This document shows, piece by piece, positions 52,601 through 62,306 of a stretch of 64,000 nt of DNA. The DNA is from Chrysophaeum taylorii (taxonomy: Eukaryota > Sar > Pelagophyceae > Pelagomonadales > Pelagomonadaceae). The stretch's first letter is position 1. The number at the start of each line of letters is the position of its first letter. The notes beneath the pieces are model-generated. The model was not told where the DNA came from, did no database searches, and was given only the letters and a program-made list of their open reading frames with translations. The position numbers and the translations under genes were made by a program. The DNA lies in contig JAQMWT010000675.1 of assembly GCA_029834535.1 (NCBI GenBank), positions 279,169-343,168 of the forward strand, read 5' to 3'.

Positions 52601-53766
52601 GCCCTGCGTGGCGATAACACTGATGCAATATTGTGCGCGCCTTTGCTGCCACACTGCTAGCATCTCACACAACGCGATGTTGTGACGGCGAAGGCATGCA
52701 CCACAAGACGCGAGAATCTGCTTGGAGCGCCTGGGGCGAAGAGCAGGCTGCGGACATCATAGGAAACATACGACGCAGCTCGTGCGATGGATGATATTTG
52801 TAACTGCTGACGATACTGCAGTTGTCGACGGGAGGCTACTGTTGCAGTCCATCGAGATCGCGCGAGAGCCCCAGAACACACGCTACCAAGGAAACATAGT
52901 CCACTTGCCGTCGCTCATCTACGCCGCTTGCCGCCGTTCGATGATGTGGCTGTCATCGAGACGACTTTCGTTGTATGGGGCTGGGGCTTGCATGACCGCG
53001 CCTGTTAGCGCGCCGTGTTGATGATGTGACGACGTGTTGATGGCAGAATAGTTGTTGAAACCGGCGGCGGTATTGATGATGTTGCTGCTGGTGCGCTGCT
53101 TTATGACAAAAGTAGAGCCGGCAAGTGGTCGGGGAATGTGGAGGACCACTGGCTGAGCGCGGGTCGCGGCGCGCGCGCTTTGAGGCAGGCACACATCGCG
53201 CAATGTACCAAAAAAAAAAGCGGTTGGACGAAAGTGGCCGATGACAGACGGGGTAGCATCTGTTGGCCACGCGGCAACGAACGGCTGCAGCGCCGAGGGT
53301 GGAGTTGCTAGGGCTCGGCCGCTCGCGGTACCTGGTGGTTTTAAGATTTTAGGATGTGGCGCTGTTGTACTCCGAGGTGAGTCAGTCGCGCGGCCATCTA
53401 GTCTTTGATAATCTACGGGCTGCTCCTAGCCTTCTCGACAGCGGCGGCGGCGGCGGCGGAGGAGACTGGGTGTTGCTCCCCCGTACAAAGCAAATTATCC
53501 AAACAACGGCGTTTTACCGCAAGGGAGCTCATTGGGAGTCACCGCAAATGCGACAAATTGATGCGCCAACGCGAAAATCGCTCGAGGCCCCTGGGCATAT
53601 AAATTAATTCTAATGTGTTATTCGACGGCGCGATACGCAGCGGGCCAGAGAGAAGTGGTGAAGTCCGACGACAAACTTGACGACGGAAAGAATGAACGAA
53701 TAAAGGGCGTCCGTCGGTGTGCTCATGATGATGTAGACCAGAATAATAAGTCGAAGAAAAGAGCAA
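49674..53766. other. 4.1-kb gene-poor region
   Basis: No gene I can support. Open frames are short, overlap on both strands and lack domains. One minus-strand stretch near 51770-51940 reads protein-like (GDNGLVEYWLRSICDAVTAN then PELKEITDST) after a poly-Ala run and may be an unrecognised small exon. (AAT)n lies at ~52145-52168, a dispersed repeat at 52081-52143, (GGC)n at ~51893-51910 and ~53443-53462. No tRNA or rRNA structure could be confirmed. Confidence 0.5.
52081..52143 (-). repeat. Dispersed ~65-bp repeat, copy B
   Basis: Inverted relative to copy A at 13691-13765. It shares the blocks TATTATGGTTTGCAACTCC, GGCTCAAAGAG, AGCCAGAATGGATGAG and GCAAGGA in the same order, with small deletions. 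The flanks are unrelated apart from an AAT run just outside it. Confidence 0.75.
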
Positions 53767-54627
53767 TCAGGCGGAGACAGGCTGGACGATGTTCTTGACG
53801 CCTTCTTCGGCAATGGCTGTCGCCTTTGGATCTTCGAAGCGGATGATGCGAAAAAACGAGTCCGGGACAAGGCTCGCGCCGCCGACGAGGACGCCGTCGA
53901 TGTCGGGCATGCTCATGATGTCGTCGACCGAGGCGGGCGAGACGGAGCCGCCGTATAAGACGCGGACGTTAGCGGCGATGTCCTCGTCGTAGATGGCTGC
54001 GAGGCAGGTGCGGATGGCGGCGTGGGTGTCCTGCGCCACCTCGGGCTCGCAGACCAAGCCCGTGCCAATGGCCCAAACCGGCTCGTAGGCGATGACGACG
54101 CGGTCCATAAGTGCCGCGTCTATACCCGCGAGGGCTTTTGAAAGTTGCACGTTGCAGATGTCGACGGTAATGCCCTGGTCGCGCTCGTCGCGCGTCTCGC
54201 CGATGCAGAGCATGCAGGTCACGTCATCCAGGGCTAGGGTTTGTTTGACTTTTGCGGCGACGACGTCGTCGTCGTCGCCAAAGAAGACCCGCCGTTCGCT
54301 GTGTCCCACGAGGACTGTCTTGATGCCGAGAGCTGCGATCATCGGGCCGCTCACTTCGCCCGTGAAGGCCCCTTTGGTGTCGAGGTGGCAAATATCCTGA
54401 CTCCCGACCTTGTCGCCGCCGAGGACAGAGGTGACAGCGTGGGCGAAGGGGAAGGGGGGGAACACGATTACGTCGCGGGCTTCGTGCGCCGCGAGCGATG
54501 ACGCCAGCTCGGTCGCCTCCGCGAGGCTTCCGGGATTCATTTTCCAGTTCCCCGCGACCAGGGTCTTCCGTAGCATCGGCACCTCGACGGCGACCGCCGA
54601 GGCCGCGATTAAAACGAGCATCACCAC
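53767..54627 (-). CDS. TPI: Triosephosphate isomerase with an N-terminal signal-like leader
   Basis: Interconverts dihydroxyacetone phosphate and glyceraldehyde 3-phosphate. 286 residues: a hydrophobic leader MVMLVLIAASAVAVEVP, then the complete TIM barrel. Catalytic residues are all visible: Lys in VAGNWKMNPGS, His in VLVGHSERRVFF, Glu in IAYEPVWAIGTG (the AIGTG phosphate loop), and the closing NVRVLYGGSVSP and DGVLVGGASL phosphate-binding segments. The leader resembles a signal peptide, so I infer entry into the secretory route or a complex plastid or other compartment; a cytosolic form from the internal Met just before LRKTLVAGNW is possible. No intron is visible. A TATATAG box lies ~65 bp upstream of the start. 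Confidence 0.95.
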   Translation of the reverse strand: MVMLVLIAASAVAVEVPMLRKTLVAGNWKMNPGSLAEATELASSLAAHEARDVIVFPPFPFAHAVTSVLGGDKVGSQDICHLDTKGAFTGEVSGPMIAALGIKTVLVGHSERRVFFGDDDDVVAAKVKQTLALDDVTCMLCIGETRDERDQGITVDICNVQLSKALAGIDAALMDRVVIAYEPVWAIGTGLVCEPEVAQDTHAAIRTCLAAIYDEDIAANVRVLYGGSVSPASVDDIMSMPDIDGVLVGGASLVPDSFFRIIRFEDPKATAIAEEGVKNIVQPVSA

Positions 54628-54690
54628 TACTTCCGGCCACGTCAGCTTCTGACTCAGACGTCACCCCTGACGCTCCTACATTTTGATTCC

Positions 54691-54701
54691 CCACTATATA
54701 G
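54691..54701 (-). promoter_or_regulatory. Possible TATA box of the TPI gene
   Basis: CTATATAGAG about 65 bp upstream of the TPI start codon on the minus strand. The placement is plausible; nothing else supports it. Confidence 0.35.
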
Positions 54702-54878
54702 AGCTAATCAATCATCCCCGCCTCTTTTATGAGCACCAATCGACCTCTAAAACACCACCATTACCCTCACATCTCGAAGCCACGCATCACCAATTTAGGT
54801 ATAGTTATTTCAATGCGAATCGTGGCAACCCGAGAGCCGTCGCCAAGAAGGTCCTCATTCACTCGCTCACGAACCGAC

Positions 54879-55790
54879 CTAGGTCCGGCGGCGGCGGCGG
54901 CGTTTGGCGAGCACGAGAAGGCCGAGGAGGGTGGTGGCCAGGAGGAAACGACGCCAGCGGCGTTTTGGGGTGCGGTGATTCTCATGACTACCAACGTAGC
55001 AGAGAAAGTGGCCAGGCGTGTCGCCCGCGCACAAGGGGCGATCGAGGGCTTTGGTCACAGCCTCCTTTGCCTCTTCGAGGGCGAGGGCGGCGCGTCGTTT
55101 GGAGAACAAGCAGGGCAGCGGAATCAAGCGACGATGGTTTTTAAATACAATCGAGCAGACTTGGACGCCGTCCGCAAACTTGGCCGGCGAGAGCACGAGC
55201 CAGCGTTCGAGGTTCCAGTCGGCGTGGGCAATCTGGAGGAGCCTCGTATTAACGCGAGCGCCGCGGACGCCCGCGGGGTCCGTAAACCCGGCCAAATCCC
55301 AGAACAAGTGGTCTCCTCGCTTTTTCGGGCGGAAAATGCCCGGGAAGGCGCCCGAGGCCTGGCACGCCGAGGCGAGGTTGCCGCGGTCGATCGTGACGCT
55401 CCGAAAGGTTCGAAGATCGAAGGCCGTCGTCGCAAACGGGATGTCGCAGTCCTCGAACGTCTTGCCCGCGCCCCATACCCTCTCGAGGAGATCCTCGATG
55501 TGTCCGTGCTTCATCCACGCCGCGCGAAATATGTCCTTAAACCCCGCGTTCTTGAGCTCCGTGGCAGCCTTGTCGAGGGAGACGTGTTTTTGCGCGATGA
55601 TGGCCGCGATCTTGGCGCCAGAGGAGGCCCCCGAGACAGCCGTCACGCGCTCGCGGAGCCCGCCCTCAAACGCTTCGTCGAGCGCGATCACGGCGCCCAG
55701 CGAGGCGCTCTCGCACAGCAGCCCCTGGGACACAGCGACGGCGAACTTCTCCTCGCACAACCACTCGCGTAATGTTGTCGTCGTCGTCAT
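54879..55790 (-). CDS. Patatin-like phospholipase with C-terminal membrane anchor
   Basis: 303 residues if started at ATG 55790 (MTTTTTLREWLCEEK); the frame is open further upstream to 56009, but that part has no family similarity. N-terminal SQGLLCESASLGAVIALDEA takes the place of the Gly-rich oxyanion segment, with few Gly, so the oxyanion hole is atypical. Nucleophile elbow VSGASSGAKIAA (GxSxG). Later TTAFDLRTFRSVTI and ASGAFPGIFRP are typical of patatins. The catalytic Asp is probably in LFWDLAGFTD (DxG/A motif). A C-terminal hydrophobic segment (FLLATTLLGLLVLA) followed by Arg gives a tail anchor. It probably acts as a lipid acyl hydrolase on membranes; the substrate is unknown. It lies 251 bp upstream of TPI on the same strand. 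Confidence 0.78.
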   Translation of the reverse strand: MTTTTTLREWLCEEKFAVAVSQGLLCESASLGAVIALDEAFEGGLRERVTAVSGASSGAKIAAIIAQKHVSLDKAATELKNAGFKDIFRAAWMKHGHIEDLLERVWGAGKTFEDCDIPFATTAFDLRTFRSVTIDRGNLASACQASGAFPGIFRPKKRGDHLFWDLAGFTDPAGVRGARVNTRLLQIAHADWNLERWLVLSPAKFADGVQVCSIVFKNHRRLIPLPCLFSKRRAALALEEAKEAVTKALDRPLCAGDTPGHFLCYVGSHENHRTPKRRWRRFLLATTLLGLLVLAKRRRRRRT

Positions 55791-56265
55791 CCCGAAGTTA
55801 GTTCCCGGAATCTTTTTGTCGCAGGGAAAGAAAGAGAGTGGGAATCTGGAAGAATGAAGGGGGTCGAAGCACGGAGGGACATGTGGCGTAAGGAGAGTTT
55901 TAGGGGCTACCTGGCGTGCCATCGAATCCTGGCTCGCCGCTCGCGTCCGTGCCCTTGGTGGGGTCACTGGACGAGGATGGCCGTTCTCCCGCCACACGAC
56001 CACAAACAACTTCCGTGCCTGGTCCTCACAACTTGAGGATCGGCTGTTGCTTTATGATCAAGGTATATCGACGAAACACAGAAATCAGGGTGACGCATGT
56101 CACGGAAAAGGAAGATGATGTCATAGAGAACACTGGCATCATCAGAACGGAGTAGTAGGGTGCCCCTGATAAGGGGGGCCCTAGAAGAGGGGTAAGCCTT
56201 AGGGGTAGCGGAAGTTGCCGCCACAGGACCCCCCTGGTAAGAATTCGAGCTGCCCCAGCGAGGTG
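55791..56265. other. Intergenic / left end of the right-hand retroelement
   Basis: On the minus strand the integrase stop is followed by CCAGGGGGGTCCTGTGG (~56221-56238). This looks like a polypurine tract before a TG-starting 3' LTR that would extend left toward ~55900. No second LTR copy is recognisable in the window, so the LTR remains unproven. Confidence 0.35.
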
Positions 56266-58778
56266 CTAGCGCGAGGAGCGCAGCTTCGCCTTACGAGCAT
56301 CTCGTGAACGAATCTTCTGGTAAACACGGGTGATGATCGGTTCAGGAACTCGACCACTGCGTAAAGTAAACTTGGGGATCAACACATCAATCTCGTGCGG
56401 AGCGAAATCCGTGACACAAGGAGTTGTGTTGGAGGAAATTCGGGACTTGTCGGTGAAACTTCGACCTTCAACGTCCTTGAACTCGGGCTTGAGCTTTTTG
56501 CGGTGCGAAAGGTGAGAGGTCGGCTTGAAATAAGCGACATCATCGTTCGGACCCAAATCAGAATAGAAATGTAGAGCAACACGATCATTTTGGTAATCGT
56601 AAGGCTCGTAAACTTCAGCAACATAAATCTTCTTGCGCCAATCAGAGCGCTTCCGGTCGGGAATCCGGAAAACAATAAACTTACCGTGCTGATAATCATC
56701 ACGGAAGGTTTCTTCGGGTTTGCGGATGGCTTGATCAATGATCGGAGGTACCATCACAGGCGTGATCTGACTAACAGGAACACGTCGTTCTTCGGGCGGA
56801 GAGTCGAGAGACTCAATCCTATAGGTGACCGGGGAAAGGCGTTCCTTGATAATAAACGGCCCTCGCCATTCCGGTCGAAGTTTGTTCTGAAGGAAAGGAA
56901 TGTAGAGCAAAACGTGCGATCCTTCCTTGTATTCAACATCAACATGATGAGCATTGTAAGCCAATCGTTGTTTCTTTAAAGCTTTATCACGAGCCTCGCG
57001 GACGATCTTCGTATAATATTTCAATCGTTCACGAGTTTCGGCGACTGCATCAGAGCGAGTCTTCGGCAATAATCGCGGATCAAAGTCCATAAGCGTGTAG
57101 TCAGTCGGTAGCATCGGCTGACGGTTCAGGCGCAGCATAAAGGGAGAAATCTGCGTGCCTGGAATAAACTTGCGGTCGTAGCAAAACGCAATATAATGAG
57201 CAAAGTCAGGCCAATCCGTAATGTTCCGGCCCTGAAGGCAAGCACGGAGGAAGGCCTTGATAAATCGGTTGACACGCTCAGCCGGGTTCGACTGGGCATG
57301 ATAGGGAATCGTAGTTTGGTATCGTGTGTTGAAGAGATGGCAAAACTCGCGCATCAACTTGTTCACGAACTCTTTACCGTTGTCGGTACGAATCATTTGG
57401 GGCAAGTAGCCCTTGAGGAGAATGTTAATGACAAAAGACTCTCGAGGACAGACTAAGCAGTCTTATCGTTCAAAACATCCAGAATCAAGAAATGCGAGAA
57501 CGGATCAAAAAATACTAGAAGATACGTCTCGGGACCAGCGCTGGGCAAGGGTCCAAATAAATCCATGCAGAGAACAGCACCATCACCATCGTAGACGGGC
57601 TGCTGCAAGAGTCCAGCTCGTTTCGGCTCAGGCGTACGAGCTTCCTGGCAAACTAAACATTCAGCAATGAAGACTCCAACTTCATTCGACATGTGAGGCC
57701 ACCAAAATCGTTCTTGGATAGCCTGGACGGTACTGTGACGTCCCATATGACCACCGTTAACCGGAGTGTCATGGTAGAGTCGAATAATGCGCTTGCGCAA
57801 CGTAGCAGGTGCAACAATCATCGGGTGCAAATCAGTAGAAATGCGGTAAAGAACGTCTTTAACGACTTCGAATCGTTCGTTCGCTCGGGAACGTCGCGGC
57901 GTCTGACCTTGGGCCATTCGGTAGCGAATATCCTCGCAAGTAGCATCAGATTCTTGCTCACGTGCGATCTCAGCGAGCGTTATATTATCGGGTATCTTAT
58001 CGATATAATCTTTGTAAGCGGCTGCGTCCTTGAAGACCTGTGGCTCATCGTGCGCACGGTTCTTCCGACGTTGTCTCGTAGCGTGAGACGTAGCCAATTT
58101 CATCGGATCCTTTTCAGGATCTTCTTCCTCGTCTTCCGGCAGTTCGGTCGTAATAAACGACATTATGAAGTGGCAGCCGGGGGCGGGAACTCCTCGGTCA
58201 TCAACAGGTCGGGGAAGCTCTTGGAACACTAAATACGCGTGGTTCAAAGGTTCTCCAAACTCGTCAGTCTCGATGACATGATCTATCGGGTTGCGGGAGA
58301 GACAGCCAGGGATACTCATTCCCGGTGACTTTCCCGGCTTGTAACCAAGTTCAGGGTCAAAATTGGCGAGGCGCATCGCCCAACGAGCAAGCTGCCCAGA
58401 CGAGTGCGTCGCCTTACGTAAAAACGTCAAATTTCGGTGATCGGTCTCCAAAACAGTACGGTACCCTTCGATGTAGGCTCGAAAGTGCTCTAGAGAAAGT
58501 ATAACTGCCAGCAGCTCTAGCCGACGGGGCTCATAATTCCGCATCTCCTTCGGCACAGCTCGGCTCCAATATTCAATCACTCGTTCTTCTCGAGTCACTC
58601 TTCCGGCATCGTCCTTGACTTCGACAATCTGGAAGAGATATGCTCCAAGTCCATCCTTGGGAGCATCGGATCGGATCTGAAAAGGCAGATCATAATCGGG
58701 GTGGTAGACTCCTCTGGAATCAACCAGAGCTTCAATAATCGTATCCCAGGCTTTCTGACACTCGGGCGTCCACTCGAA
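56266..58778 (-). pseudogene. RNase H and integrase part of the retroelement polyprotein
   Basis: RNase H begins just after the TAG at 58779: FEWTPECQKAW, FQIRSDAPKDGLGAYLFQ (first acidic residue), LELLAVILSLEHF (Glu) and VLETDHRNLTFL (Asp). After a linker comes an integrase with an H2C2-like zinc domain (LYHDTPVNGGHMGRHS ... ECLVCQEAR), the first catalytic Asp in CMDLFGPLP, then after a TAG stop (57453-57455) and a one-base shift the second Asp in MIRTDNGKEF and the Glu in QSNPAERVNRFI. The C-terminal domain has WRGPFIIKERLSPVTYRIES, the GPY/F-type motif of gypsy integrases. No chromodomain is visible; the tail is basic. It would copy and insert the element if intact; it is inactive here. 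Confidence 0.85.
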
Positions 58779-59882
58779 CTATACACCTTCGAGGCATAAT
58801 CGTCTCAGCGGTTCCACGATCTTCGAGTAGCCCTTCACAAATCGCCGGCAGTAATTACTCATGCCGATGAAAGAGCGTATCTGGGTCTTCGGGGAAGTAT
58901 TCGGCAAAGTACCTGGAATCGGCATCTTCTGCAGTGCTTCCAGCGTCTTCGGATTCGGCTTCAAGCCTTCTGGGGTAGAAATGTGTCCCAGAAACTCTAT
59001 ATCATCCTTGAGAAGGTGGAACTTCGCGGTTCGACCGCTGTACCCTCTCTGTGCCAAATGACACATCACTTCGATCAAAACTCGTAAGTGTCGATGAAGA
59101 TCGTCGGATCCCATCATAATATCGTCAACAAACGCAACCAAGTTTTGATACATCCATTTCGAAAGGCCACTCGCCATTTGCTTGCAGAAAAGAACTCCGG
59201 CCGTCTTCACACCTAGAGGTAATCGCAAGAAACTATGAGCGCCAAGTGGGCTAACCATCGTGACAGCGTCCTGCGCTGCCGGATCCAAACGAAGGTTGTG
59301 GTATCCCCATCTAATATCGATGCATGTCCGCCATCGTCTCATGGCGAGAAAAGCTAAAGCATCATCTTGTCGAATGTTCGGCCAACTGTTATTGACCAAT
59401 TGATCGTTGAGCTGACGTAAGTCAACTGCAGCACGGAACGCGTTTGACGTTCCAATCTCAGCTCCTTTCTTTGGAAGCATCAACACAGGAAAGCCCCAAG
59501 GTGAGTTGGCCGGACGAATGACTCCATCCCGGCACCACTCGCTGATCTGCTTGCGGAGACAATCGAGCTTCGCAGGCGTCAATCGGTAGGGCGTCATCTT
59601 TATCGGTCGCGGATTCGCGTCTTTGAATCGTAGAGACACAGGAGGTGAGTCCACAGGTCTCATAATCGGGTCGAAAAAGGCCCAAGAATATTGCGCACAG
59701 TGACGGAGCATCAGTTTCGCATCGTCATCTAAGTGCGGATTGTCAGGAATTCCCAGCTCCTGCACAACCTTGTCTTCCTTCGTGGGAACTTGAACTTTCA
59801 TAGCTTCATTATCCTTGACATGCTCGGGAATTTGCGGCAGCGGTGCACCCTCAGCATCGCGCGGCGCATCTTTCCATGGCAC
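58779..59882 (-). CDS. Reverse transcriptase domain of the right retroelement
   Basis: About 365 codons open. The RT core runs from PVSLRFKDANPRPIKMTPYR through GVIRPANSPWGFPVLMLPKK, FRAAVDLRQLND, WGYHNLRLDPAAQDAVTMVS, LPLGVKTAGVLFCKQM, the catalytic FVDD in NLVAFVDDIMMG (the left element has YIDD), IEFLGHISTPEGLKPNPKT and RSFIGMSNYCRRFVKG. The reading frame overlaps the methyltransferase frame by ~85 bp in another phase, whereas in the left element the two are in one frame, so one indel in this copy separates them. It ends at TAG directly before RNase H. Confidence 0.9.
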   Translation of the reverse strand: MPWKDAPRDAEGAPLPQIPEHVKDNEAMKVQVPTKEDKVVQELGIPDNPHLDDDAKLMLRHCAQYSWAFFDPIMRPVDSPPVSLRFKDANPRPIKMTPYRLTPAKLDCLRKQISEWCRDGVIRPANSPWGFPVLMLPKKGAEIGTSNAFRAAVDLRQLNDQLVNNSWPNIRQDDALAFLAMRRWRTCIDIRWGYHNLRLDPAAQDAVTMVSPLGAHSFLRLPLGVKTAGVLFCKQMASGLSKWMYQNLVAFVDDIMMGSDDLHRHLRVLIEVMCHLAQRGYSGRTAKFHLLKDDIEFLGHISTPEGLKPNPKTLEALQKMPIPGTLPNTSPKTQIRSFIGMSNYCRRFVKGYSKIVEPLRRLCLEGV

Positions 59883-61129
59883 ATCGAACTTTTCTCATAT
59901 TTTAGCCTCACTTCCGGGTGGCTTTTGTTGATCCTCTCGCCTTTGACACGAACACTCGGCTCGCTCTTAATCTTCGGTTCCTGATCTCGCTCAGGATCTG
60001 GCGGAACGTCCAAATTTGGTTGTCGGGGGGGGGCAGCAGAAGAAGCATGAGACGTCCCCGGCTCATCTGTTGCAGGCGGAATCAACGGTACCTCTGGAGG
60101 TTTCCATTTGGTGTGATCTTGGAGATCATCAGTCGACACCCATCTGACGACACGTGTGCGCGTGTTTAACAGCGGAACTTGTACGTGACGTAGGGTGGTT
60201 TCATCAATTTGCAAATAATAATCAAACGGTCGGTCTGCAGGACTCAACGCTGACGGCAAAGCTTCGCCGCTCAGGTGAAAATCCTTGGTCACAGAGTTGT
60301 GCAGATCGAGTACTAATAAGGTCATCGTGTCTGGTGGCACGACGGACGCCAAGTGTTTCAACGAGGTCGTCCTGGAGAAGCCAGCCCAATCAAAATCAAG
60401 GGGCATCGTCAGCAACTCCGAAGTCATTTTCAGATTCAGAGATTTGTAATCGGAATGGTGCGGTCCTACGCGAAGCGGGACACGCGCAACGGTGTAAGCT
60501 GCGTCTGTCGCGGCTCGTGATGTTCCTAAATTGTTCATCTGAAGTAAATGTCGTTCGTCGGCGTAGCCAAGTGCTGCGGCGAACTCTTGCTGCATATTCT
60601 TGCAAGTCTTTGGAACTGCGCGCAAATGGAGCGGATGGCTGGAAACCAACAATCGCACGCGACAGCTCATCAAACTGGGAGTTATGTCGTAAAAATTGAC
60701 GACGTACACGTAAGGGTGCAAACGTGCAACGTAAGAAATAATCGAAGCCTCCTGCTCTATCAACCACATGAAGAAACCAGCCATCTTGCATAATTTCATC
60801 GTCCAGTGGGTAGCGGTGACTCCTTTCCCAACATCTCTGGAGGTCAAGTTGCACAGAGCGGAGTGTACGCAGGGTGGCGACGCGACACACATCGACGACG
60901 ACCATTCCGCGTAGGGTAAATAAGATTCGATCAACCGTAAGGTTGTAACATAGCGACCACACAGTGTGTGCTGCACCACAGGAATGTTCGGAAAATTCTT
61001 ATGGTGGATCTGGTTGGCTGTGTCCGACGCATCGAGTGCTAGCACGACTCGAAACGACGTCCCACACGTTTCGTTGGCTTGTTGGAGACCTAAAGTACTG
61101 CCTCCGGCTCCACTGAACAGCATCACCAC
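59798..61129 (-). CDS. C5-cytosine DNA methyltransferase domain of the right retroelement
   Basis: About 443 codons open. Motif I MLFSGAGGSTLGLQQA, motif II VVLALDASD, motif IV VASPPCVHSAL with the catalytic Cys, motif VI-like Glu in LIEQEASII, motif VIII-like SCRVRLLVSS, motif IX-like LKMTSELLTMPLDF and motif X-like LASVVPPDTM. These are in the same order and spacing as in the left element, though the sequence between motifs differs widely (for example SPPCIYGST versus SPPCVHSAL). The target-recognition part between VIII and IX is short, so the enzyme is compact and lacks any regulatory domain of host DNMTs. The C-terminal ~90 codons are a Pro/Glu-rich linker. The frame upstream of the first Met continues in another phase (61.0-61.6 kb), indicating one more indel. 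Confidence 0.85.
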   Translation of the reverse strand: MVMLFSGAGGSTLGLQQANETCGTSFRVVLALDASDTANQIHHKNFPNIPVVQHTLCGRYVTTLRLIESYLPYAEWSSSMCVASPPCVHSALCNLTSRDVGKGVTATHWTMKLCKMAGFFMWLIEQEASIISYVARLHPYVYVVNFYDITPSLMSCRVRLLVSSHPLHLRAVPKTCKNMQQEFAAALGYADERHLLQMNNLGTSRAATDAAYTVARVPLRVGPHHSDYKSLNLKMTSELLTMPLDFDWAGFSRTTSLKHLASVVPPDTMTLLVLDLHNSVTKDFHLSGEALPSALSPADRPFDYYLQIDETTLRHVQVPLLNTRTRVVRWVSTDDLQDHTKWKPPEVPLIPPATDEPGTSHASSAAPPRQPNLDVPPDPERDQEPKIKSEPSVRVKGERINKSHPEVRLKYEKSSMCHGKMRRAMLRVHRCRKFPSMSRIMKL

Positions 61130-61438
61130 CTTGCGATAAGTGATTGGAAGCTATTGAACCTTTCGTATCGGCGGCGGATCTCCGCTTCGGTGATCTCGCG
61201 GCATTTCTTTCATCTTCTTCCGACCTTCGAGCGAAATCGTCGCTGCCTTCGGGTCGTTTGAGGGTGGACTTGTCCGCAACAGCGGTCGTAGCGTCCTTCT
61301 GCACCGTGCTCAGCAGCATCGGCGGGGGAGATTCGTCGCATCGCGTCAAGTGACTAGCGACAGAAACGGTGAAAGAAAGGTTCCCCTTGTCGTTTCCTTC
61401 TTCACATTCTTTCGTAAGTTCGTTGATCGTAGAGACGT

Positions 61439-62306
61439 TCAACTCATCTTCGTACCTAACGATACCGCCAATCGCAAGGACTTCGCCTTGAGTGACGACC
61501 GTCGGCACTTCTTCCGCGGCAGTAACCAAAACCGAGCAGCGGACCGGTCGTGCTCTTCGCAAGAAGAACACATTCCTCCGACAACTCCCAACTGCTCGTT
61601 TTCAGCAAACGTAGCGACGAAAACCTTTCCCATTTCCATAGGTTTCGACAAAATAACCGGTAGATTGTAAGCTCGACCGGGCTCATTTGAAGCGTGCGCG
61701 CGCAAAGCAACTACTTCCTGCTCGGCTTCTCCCGGAGCTGGGGAGAATTTTGTCGTAGCATGTCCCCGCGTAGCCAAGGCTACCGTACGTTCCGGCGGCG
61801 GGCTTCGGAGATCTTTAATCGTGCTCAAACGAGTGTAAACTCGAGTCTTGACCAGGTCGAGACTCTTCCGAAAGGCATCGTGTTGATGATTGTAAATCGG
61901 TACGGTTATCGGATCTCGATGGTAAATAGATCGAAAGGTTACGATGGGTGCATCGACTCGTTCATCCTTAACTTTAATCTCTTGCGCCCGTAGACGACTT
62001 GGGTTCGATAAAAACAGATCCGATCGTGGGATAGTCCACGACGGCTCCTAAAACTCGTATATCGCGCCCTCCCAACAGGAACAGATAGTTAGTATCGGCT
62101 ACAGTAGCGACAATGGGGGCGCGATGGTCGTCGGCGAGGGCGACCCGAATCGCGATCCAACGATAGATCGTCGTCGTATTCAACCCTGATCCGTACAGCT
62201 TGCGCTTAATCGGAAGTTCGCCTTCATCGAAAATCAACTGATCTTTGGCAAACTTTGTGACCATTTCTCGGCAAATATAAGAAAACATCTGCCATTCCAT
62301 CGACAC
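61439..62306 (-). pseudogene. Protease-like and pre-DNMT region of the right retroelement
   Basis: The piece at 61974-62306 ends with TVADTNYLFLLGGRDIRVLG then AVVDYPTIGSVFIE, similar to the C-terminal half of Ty3-type retropepsins (the 'LLG.D.L...gavvDy' part). The expected DTG/DSG active-site motif is not clear, so it may be damaged or in a shifted frame. The following stretch toward the methyltransferase (61439-61828) is open but unrecognised, Pro/Glu-rich and Cys-containing (MCSSCEEHD). Confidence 0.45.

Noticed and set aside
55018-55857. 279-codon plus frame across the patatin-like gene
   Set aside because: No domain; the antisense frame carries GxSxG and other patatin motifs.
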